Below are positions 57,816-64,000 of a DNA stretch of 64,000 nucleotides, in pieces. Each line of letters begins with the position of its first letter. The stretch's first letter is position 1. The notes below the pieces were generated by a model. It saw only the letters and a list, made by a program, of their open reading frames with translations, was not told the origin of the DNA and made no database searches. The position numbers were made by a program, and so were the translations under genes. The stretch comes from Catonia carolina (lineage: Eukaryota > Arthropoda > Insecta > Hemiptera > Achilidae): the NCBI GenBank assembly GCA_035578175.1, contig JAQMRL010000005.1, positions 60,307,722 to 60,371,721 on the forward strand. The letters run 5' to 3'.

Positions 57816-58278
57816 AATAGTTTATACAAAATGTAAGGTGATTTATATTATATCATATAGTTAAAACATTTATCATCATCATCATTCTTTTTGTTATGTA
57901 ATAAAAATCTTTGAACATTATTAAATGATCATCATGCAATCACGTATGTTATGTTTGCAGCGTAATGATTGAATCTCGTTTTAAATAATAATTATCATAA
58001 GTAATAATAATCACAGGCAATTCATTTAAAAAATAGTTATTCTTATTTATACTTCATCATATATATATATATTTTAATTTAATTTTTAAGATTGAACGAA
58101 TGTAGGACTTACTGCTTCTCTTGGCTTTCAGTCTCACACTGAAGAAATAATTTTACAAAACCTCCTTCTTTTTCATAGCTGCTTAGCAACGAGACTTTTG
58201 TTTATTAAATTTATTAATGTTAAATATTTTTTTAATATCTAATTTCAACCAGCTGTCTTTATTTATATTTCATACTTT
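57816..58278. other. AT-rich interval, nothing recognised
   Basis: A short (AT)n run lies near 58062-58074. Confidence 0.45.
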
Positions 58279-58288
58279 AATAGACCAA

Positions 58289-58488
58289 TAGTACACCAGT
58301 GGTTACCGGTGTACTTTGATGGTTGGGGTTTAATTAACCATACTCTCTCAGGAATGGTCGGCCTGGGTCTGTACAAGACTACACCTCATTTACACGTCAT
58401 ACACATCATCCTCATCTCATTGGGTCATGGGGTTGCTTATTGTTCTAAATTGAACAGATTGCAACGTACATAAATTAGGAATAAAAAA
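58289..58488 (+). mobile_element. Family B retroposon body with 10-bp TSD
   Basis: AATAGACCAA occurs at 58279-58288 and 58489-58498. The copy is 5'-truncated, starting just before CAGTGGTTACCGGTGTACTT, and continues GGAATGGTCGGCCTGGGTCT, AAGACTACACCTCATTTACA, CATTGGGTCATGGGGTTGCT, AATTGAACAGATTGCAACGT, and the tail TTAGGAATAAAAAA. The TSD and A-rich tail show that family B moves by retrotransposition. Confidence 0.92.
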
Positions 58489-58498
58489 AATAGACCAA

Positions 58499-58827
58499 AA
58501 CATAAACACAACCAGCTGTCAATTCGTTTTGGCTCGTTACAAATTATAGGCACACTTAACAATATTTTTTATGTTTAGCGTTATTAATTCACTGCACAAA
58601 TTAAAGCAATAAATAACATAAACGCTGGTATATCACAGAATCAGTGACGTCATTGCAGTTGTGGTATTTAAGACAATGAAACGCGAACAGTTCGTAAGAG
58701 GTGCTAATAATTAATAAGTTCTTAATCTCAATCGACACGATAAATGGTAACACAGAACGACAAAATTGATGCAGAACTGTAGAAAATACATACGTTTAAG
58801 GAATTATTCCATTAATTGTAAAATAAT
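58499..58827. other. Short interval, nothing recognised
   Basis: AT-rich; no features seen. Confidence 0.4.
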
Positions 58828-58837
58828 ATCGAGAGGT

Positions 58838-59229
58838 CTTCCCATAACAGACAGGTGGAGTGTCAAATTATTTACACTCAATCTGTTTGTTGCAGGGATA
58901 AAATAAATAGTTCTGTTTCTTATCACATGGCTAGCCAATTAAATGTAAATCAATTAAGAACAGAAGAGGTAGAGGTGCAAAAGACATTAATCAAAGTTAT
59001 CCTCTCTGAAAGTCATGAATTTCATTACACAGCCAGACCCTGTGGTAAATGAAGTGAAGGTGTCATTTGCAGAGTGAAAAATATGTGCTTTTCAGAAGGC
59101 CCGGCATGCTGATAAGCATACTTTTCCACTCAGTGAGGAAGGCAATGGTAAACAACCTCACTCCTCGTTTTATTTAGTAAAACCTCTACAGGCTAAAACC
59201 ACCTTTCGGCTGATGACCTAAACAACAAC
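58838..59229 (+). mobile_element. SINE-like family D, full copy with 10-bp TSD
   Basis: ATCGAGAGGT flanks it at 58828-58837 and 59230-59239. The 392-bp copy parallels 50793-51186 throughout, from CCCATAACAGACAGGTGGAG to GATGACCTAAACAACAAC. The frame 58855-59052 is non-coding repeat. Confidence 0.95.
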
Positions 59230-59239
59230 ATCGAGAGGT

Positions 59240-59539
59240 ACTGATACGACACAGCTTCCAGACTATATCCTGAAACATAACTGGAAACATAGAGGAGAGA
59301 AGCGTACGTGATTTTGACAGCAAAGGGGGAGGAGCGATAAAAATACCATAGAGATTAATGGGACGGAGAATGAAGTTCAGTAATTTATTTTGTACTCCGC
59401 ATAACTAGTAGTGACAAATCATTTCCACTAAAGGTAAGTTAAGTTGACGGCAAGTGCAACCAGCACACGATAACCAGTGCGGGAAACAAAGTATGTAACA
59501 GAAATTGAACGCCTATCTTGTAAAAAATAAAACATAAAA
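59240..59539. other. Interval without recognised features
   Basis: No repeat or exon recognised. Confidence 0.4.
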
Positions 59540-59603
59540 TAAACAGAGCAATTCCAATAAAAATCGTAAAAGCCGTTTTTGAGAAAATCGAGATAGCAAC
59601 AAA
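59540..59603 (-). mobile_element. Family C repeat, short internal fragment
   Basis: On the minus strand CGATTTTCTCAAAAACGGCT and TTTACGATTTTTATTGG match the middle of the C unit. It directly abuts the element copy at 59604-59835. Confidence 0.5.
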
Positions 59604-59835
59604 AGGTTTTCGGATTCATAATCTACACAAAAAAATAGTGGGCTTAAAGTTTAATGAATTGGGTTTAAAGTTTTAATTTTGACCGGAAGTAGCCCAAAAT
59701 TATAAGTCAATTAATTAAAGTCGGAATTCGGCAACGAAAATACTCCTACTCAATTCCTCTTAAAGAGTAGATACAGAAATCTCTAATGGTTTTTGCCGCA
59801 GGTCATAGGTACGCCTTTTTAAAAATTCCCACCAG
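59604..59835 (+). mobile_element. Second copy of the GGTGGAAATTTT element
   Basis: TTTTCGGATTCATAATCTAC, ACAAAAAAATAGTGGGC, TACTCAATTCCTCTTAAAGA, GTAGATACAGAAATC and CTTTTTAAAAATTCCCACC match 39525-39767 in order. The left TIR is not visible. Confidence 0.6.
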
Positions 59836-61191
59836 CCATGAGATGCGTCGTCGCGTGAAAGGGAATTTTTTAAGGGAGAGTCAACCAAAAAATTTTTTGT
59901 TATAATTTACAGTTAATCAACTAATTTATATTTAAACTAACAGCTATTTTAGGGTAAATAAACTTCCATATAACAGCAGAAAAAAAAATTCAACCTTATT
60001 AAGGATGGAAGCAAAAAATAGTATTTCGCTAGAATCAATGTATTTTAAAAACTACATGTCCTAGGTTACTGGTTATGGTCTCAAATTAAAGAAAAAAGTC
60101 TGGTTTATGCTTTGTAGATATTAATTCTCTGGGTAGTTTTTTGAACTAAAAAAATTCATTAAAAGTTTTTAACCATAAATAATTCTCACCCCTTTCAGTT
60201 TTGAATTTTTTTAAATAACTTTTTAAAATACTACTGCACCGCATTTTAAATTTTTTTATATACATATCATAGAGCAATAAAATCTGTACATTTTCCAAAA
60301 AAATTGATTTATTTTTTTGTACAAGTAAAGTTAAAGCATTTCTTAATTTTAAAGATAAGAGTTATATCAAATTTATCACCACTAATAATATAATATGAAA
60401 ATAATACACCGCTAATCTCAACGAAATTAACAAACACACCAGCTGATTCTCCCCTCTTCTGTTTATGCTTTGCTACCATGATATTATAGAACTAATTGAA
60501 TAAAAGCACGTATTTTAAGCTTCTAAACGCAAAAAAGAATCAGCCATTTTCTCTCAATTCTAAATGGAGTAATTCGAGTATGAAAACTTATAATTTTTCA
60601 TCAAAAAATTTACTTTTTTTGTAACATACGTTAATAAAAAATACTTTTTCATTACTTTCTACTTAGTTTAAAAACCGATTGCATGAATAAAATCAGCACA
60701 TTTCAGAGTGCCAAAGTTACGCAAAAAAAATTGTGATTTTTTTAAATTTTGCCTAGGAAAGGGTTGACCCCCCCCCTTAAAAAAAGCATTGTATTAATTT
60801 AAATTAAATTAAATATTATTACCTGTGCACACGCTAAGGTTTATTTTGGCATGAATACTCAATAAAAAAATAAATTTATAAAGATTACAAATGGCAGGAA
60901 ATTGTAGATATTAAGAGTAATATCGTTGATCACGTGATAGTAATCAATGTTTATTGGATAACAGTACAACAAAAGCTTTATAAATCAAGATAAAAGTTTT
61001 ATTTCAGATTTAATATTGATGCTTGATGATTTCATGTTGATGACAATGATAAGAAATGGTAGTTGCGGTGGCAAAGCCATGATAAGTGGAACGCAGTGAC
61101 GAATGGCCGGCCATTGATAGGATTAGTGGAAAAGATTTACACGGTCGGAAACAGCCATCATATATATACAGAGCTACACCCTTCCATAGCT
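59836..61191. other. AT-rich interval, nothing recognised
   Basis: A C9 run lies at 60768-60776. No gene or repeat family member was seen. Confidence 0.45.
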
Positions 61192-61211
61192 CCGCAGCTA
61201 TATAGCTGCGG
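61192..61211. repeat. Perfect 20-bp palindrome
   Basis: CCGCAGCTATATAGCTGCGG is fully self-complementary and sits in a short GC-richer patch with further AGCT words (61171-61225). Confidence 0.9.
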
Positions 61212-61474
61212 CTAGAGCTGCATACAAACCCCTTTTTATTGGACACAAATTACAAACACCCAAATACTGCCGCCAATATTTCCCTAGCACAAATCGCATC
61301 ATTTCCACAATAAAAAATCGTTCCATCCTGTTCGACAAAACATTCTCATCGGCAACGAATCAAAATTTAAACCATCATATCGGTAACGCAATTCTTTAAT
61401 CCGTTTTATACTAAAAAAATAAACTGAAACAAACCACTAGACTGTTTTAAACAACACATGTTGTTCAACTAACA
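61212..61474. other. Short interval, nothing recognised
   Basis: No features seen. Confidence 0.4.
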
Positions 61475-61513
61475 ATGTTTCAGTTTTTACTTTCTTTTGC
61501 CTATATGAATATA
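61475..61513 (+). mobile_element. Family C repeat, 5' end (part 1 of a split copy)
   Basis: TTTACTTTCTTTTGCCTATA and TGAATATA equal the start of the C copy at 34608. The copy resumes at 62349. Confidence 0.8.
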
Positions 61514-62348
61514 CAGGGTGATTCACGAAGATATACAGAAACTTCAGAAACTCATTGTACATGTAAAAATAATGAAAAAAGTTTTATAAAAACATGGGTC
61601 TGGAAATGCTTCGTTTTCGAGTTACGGCTAGCGAAAGTTTCGCCCGGATTTCAGCTCACCAGGTGAAATGAGGTCTTCCTGAAATTCTTGTAAGGTAGAT
61701 TAAGGGGCGAATTCAATCGTTTCTAATGGTTTTTGACCAGATAGATTTAATAAAACTAGTCCCAGAACTGTAAGTCAAATATTTTTTAAGATAACTAGTG
61801 TCAAATGCAAAAATTGGAATTAAAAACACATTTTTCATCTTTGGCCAAGAATAACTTTGTTATTTCACCAAGAAAGAGTTAAAATTTTTGAATATAACAT
61901 GTTGAAAATTTTATTCTGAACAAACTGGTGTAAATAAAGTACACAGAAAGCAAATAGGTGTTTGATTAAATGAATTTTTATTCATAACAGTATAAAGTAA
62001 AATGAACCGGAAAAACAAAGATGAAAAATTGTGTTTTTTTCACTCCATTTTTTGCATTTGACTCTGGTTTTCTTAAAAACTATTTAACTTACAGTTCTGG
62101 GAGCTGTTTCATTCAATTTATCAGGTCAAAAACCATAAGAAACGATTGAATTCGCCCCTTAATCTACTATACCAGAATTTCAGAAGGACCCCATTACACC
62201 TGGTGAGCTGGAATCCGGGTGAAATCTTTCGCTAGCCGTAACTCTGTAACGGAGCATTTCTGGACCCATGTTTATATAAACTTTCTTCATTATTTTTACA
62301 TGTACAATGGGCTCCCAAACTTTCTGCATATCTTCGTGAATCACCCTG
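61514..62348. mobile_element. 835-bp element with ~300-bp TIRs inserted in family C
   Basis: The left end CAGGGTGATTCACGAAGATA and right end TATCTTCGTGAATCACCCTG are inverted, and the match runs inward for about 300 bp: TTGTACATGTAAAAATAATG, GTTACGGCTAGCGAAAG, AAGGGGCGAATTCAATCGTT, GACCAGATAGATTTAATAAA. TATA lies on both sides (61510-61513, 62349-62352) and is single in uninterrupted C copies, giving a TA or TATA duplication. The 200-bp core is non-coding, so the element is non-autonomous. Confidence 0.92.
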
Positions 62349-62456
62349 TATAGGAAGGAAAGTATTGTTTTCATTTCGATTTTTCGAAATCAACTTCTCA
62401 CCGAATCTGCACGTTTTTAGACCCCTGAACCCAAAAAACACGTTCTTAGCGATTGG
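62349..62456 (+). mobile_element. Family C repeat, part 2 of the split copy
   Basis: GGAAGGAAAGTATTGTTTTC, TTTTCGAAATCAACTTCTCA, TGCACGTTTTTAGACCCCTG and TTAGCGATTGGTCC continue the unit up to the point where the GT tract should start. There it stops and mariner sequence begins. Confidence 0.85.
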
Positions 62457-62709
62457 TCCTTACGGTAAAATCTGCATTAAAAGGGACAAAATTTGAGTCT
62501 GTGAGAGCTGTAAATGAGAAAGCGACACGTGTCCTGAAAGAGCTGAGAGAAGATGACTTCCAGCACTGTTTCCAACAATGGAAAATTTGCATGGAGCGTT
62601 GTAGGGAAAGAGAAGAAGTATATATAGAAGGTGTCAAAAAGTGATTATGTATAAAATAAGAATGAAATTTTTTACAACGTCAGTCTCATTACTTAATAGC
62701 CACACCTCG
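62457..62709 (+). pseudogene. Mariner transposase 3' end and TIR
   Basis: The plus frame reads VKSALKGTKFESVRAVNEKA, TRVLKELREDDFQHCFQQWK and ICMERCREREEVYIEGVKK, then a stop near 62642-62644. After that comes the untranslated end and the TIR TTAATAGCCACACCTCG followed by TA. The 5' two thirds of the gene are missing, and the join to family C at 62456/62457 has no TIR. It is the same subfamily as 56060-56983. Confidence 0.9.
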
Positions 62710-62734
62710 TATACTGGTTTAATTTTTCTACAAA

Positions 62735-63131
62735 TAGCCTTTTCTCGATACGATTTTCCCACGATCATTTTTATTATCGAAGGCAACACTTAAAAATTTT
62801 GTATTTTCTTCCATTATAACAGCTGCTTTTTCATTCAAAACTATTTCTACCGCACGCGCCTTGTCAGAGTTTCTATTTACGAAGATAATATCTTTGGTTT
62901 TTTTTAAATATTAATTAGTAAGTAATTGTTTTCCACCCATTCCTTTAACTTCTTTAACGCAATTTTTTTGCACATAGCAATTTCATATTTAGATTCATAG
63001 ATGGACACCGTTTTATCATTTGCGAATACTTTTACATCATACGATAAATCGTTTATAAACACTAAAAATAATAGCGGAATTAAAACGCTTCCTTGTGGAA
63101 TTTTAAGTTTTGCAATCACTTTTCTTTTCAA
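62735..63131 (-). pseudogene. Non-LTR RT palm remnant (CR1/Jockey-like)
   Basis: The minus frame reads LKIPQGSVLIPLLFLVFIND (GVPQGSVLxPLLFxxFIND), then FANDKTVSIYES, where active enzymes have F/YADDT. KLKEWVENNYLLIN follows. After a stop and shift it gives KKTKDIIFVNRNSDKARAV and ENTKFLSVAFDNK (the KFLGVxxD block). The Asp-to-Asn change in the DD motif and the frame breaks indicate loss of function. This is a different lineage from the RTE copies. Confidence 0.8.
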
Positions 63132-64000
63132 AACTTAATAAAAGTTCAGATGAGCTTGAAACGTTGAGATGGAGTAAGCAGACCACGCAGGAAATCCCTT
63201 TCAGGTGCATATAATTGAACAAGTACAGGTAATATAATGAATTATTAATTAATTGTCTGTTTAACTGGAACTGTAGACCGATAGATGGTTGTAGAACCCT
63301 AAGCACACCAAATTGATTGTTAATATTAAAGCTCTTCAGTAACATAGAGTATGGACGCCTACTGTACTGGTGTACAATTTATAGTGTGTACTGAACTGTA
63401 AGCAACATATCTCACATATCTGAATTTTTCAAAATTAATTTTTTTTTCCAATTATTTAGCCACGAAAAAGATGGACATCTCAACTTTGCTATAGATTATC
63501 TACTGTGTTTGAAATTGGAACAAACCAATAAACCTACTCCGTATATTTTATAATAATGACAAGAGTAAAAGTTAACTTAAAACAAAATGATAAGATACAA
63601 AAACAAGAAAGCAAAACAATTAAAATGTTAAAATAATCATGTCAGTTAATAAATTAATTAAGTTATTAAATTGAAAACAGGCAATTACAACATTTAAGTC
63701 CGCGTTATCTGAAACCGTAACAAAGTTTAAACAAAATTATTATTTTTTAATAAAAGATAGAAACTGGGTATGAGCGGTATAGGGAGAGTTAAATAGGGGG
63801 TGAGTAACTTGGAGGGGATTTGGATGGGGGTGTAGGGGTGAGATAATGGATATTGTTGAGGAAAACGAAGGAAGGACATGAGGAAAGCGAGGATTGCCAA
63901 CTGATATCAAAGTAGTTAAAACGAAACAAGTAAGCAAGTAACTAGACGAGACCGCTTACAAAGTTCTAAAGTGTCAGTTGCCTTTATGAGAAATTGAAGT
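63132..64000. other. Interval without recognised features; purine-rich patch
   Basis: Positions 63768-63890 are purine-rich on the plus strand (AGGGAGAG, GGAGGGGATTTGGATGGGGG). The minus frames 63103-63345 and 63740-63937 have no motif. Confidence 0.4.

Noticed and set aside
1..64000. CRISPR arrays, prokaryotic operons, phage or integrated viral genes
   Set aside because: No regularly spaced repeats, no dense ribosome-binding-site-led ORFs and no capsid, envelope or LTR-retrovirus motifs were seen; the repeats are typical animal mobile elements.

Overview
The window is AT-rich, gene-poor eukaryotic DNA packed with decayed mobile elements. The mix points to an arthropod, most likely an insect: RTE-type and Jockey/CR1-type non-LTR retrotransposons, mariner-like DNA transposons, tRNA-derived SINEs, and many small terminal-inverted-repeat (TIR) elements. 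The species cannot be fixed from the sequence; a hemipteran-like insect is a guess. I found no convincing host protein-coding exon, no intact tRNA or rRNA gene, no CRISPR array, no prokaryotic operon and no viral gene. Nearly every open frame is either a retroelement or transposase remnant, a reading of simple sequence, or unsupported.

Layout. 1-5.3 kb: a SINE-like family D copy at the left edge, family B and family C repeats, and a roughly 480-bp AAG/GAG tract that runs directly out of a LINE 3' end. 6-11 kb: Jockey-type and other reverse transcriptase (RT) remnants, tRNA-like heads, a long near-perfect palindrome (9308-10083) with a tandem 104-bp repeat beside it, and the first SINE A copy. 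11-14.4 kb: a GC-rich module, a LINE 3' end, SINE A with a clean target-site duplication (TSD), and two TIR elements. 17-18.6 kb: two direct copies of family F flanking a LINE remnant. 19.9-21.5 kb: a 5'-truncated RTE retrotransposon with an open 3' RT frame, flanked by a 10-bp TSD and sitting inside an older TIR element. 21.7-30 kb: family B, family C, and a large fold-back element whose arms each contain a tRNA-like sequence. 32-33.9 kb: possible LINE pieces, a second copy of the GC-rich module and a DUF4817-type transposase N-terminus. 34-46 kb: family B/C copies, a 749-bp TIR element, family D and a LINE with an 11-bp TSD. 46.4-49.5 kb: a ~380-bp inverted repeat with GAT/GAC tracts. 50-54 kb: family C and D copies and SINE A. 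54.8-57 kb: a second, broken RTE copy and a head-to-head chimeric mariner. 57-63.2 kb: B, C and D copies, a long-TIR element inserted into a C copy, a mariner 3' end and an RT remnant.

How the parts relate. The RTE and other LINEs are the likely source of the retrotransposition machinery that moved the SINE-like families, whose copies show 10-13 bp TSDs and A-rich or (AAC)n tails. The nesting gives a relative history: C copies are hosts for later TIR elements, and an older GCTAGT-rich TIR element hosts the RTE. The most notable structures are the long palindrome, the fold-back with paired tRNA-like sequences, the chimeric mariner, the giant LINE-tail microsatellite and the uncharacterised families C, D, E and F. 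Family letters are mine. All repeat alignments were made by eye, so identities are approximate and boundaries outside TSDs are good to about 10-20 bp.
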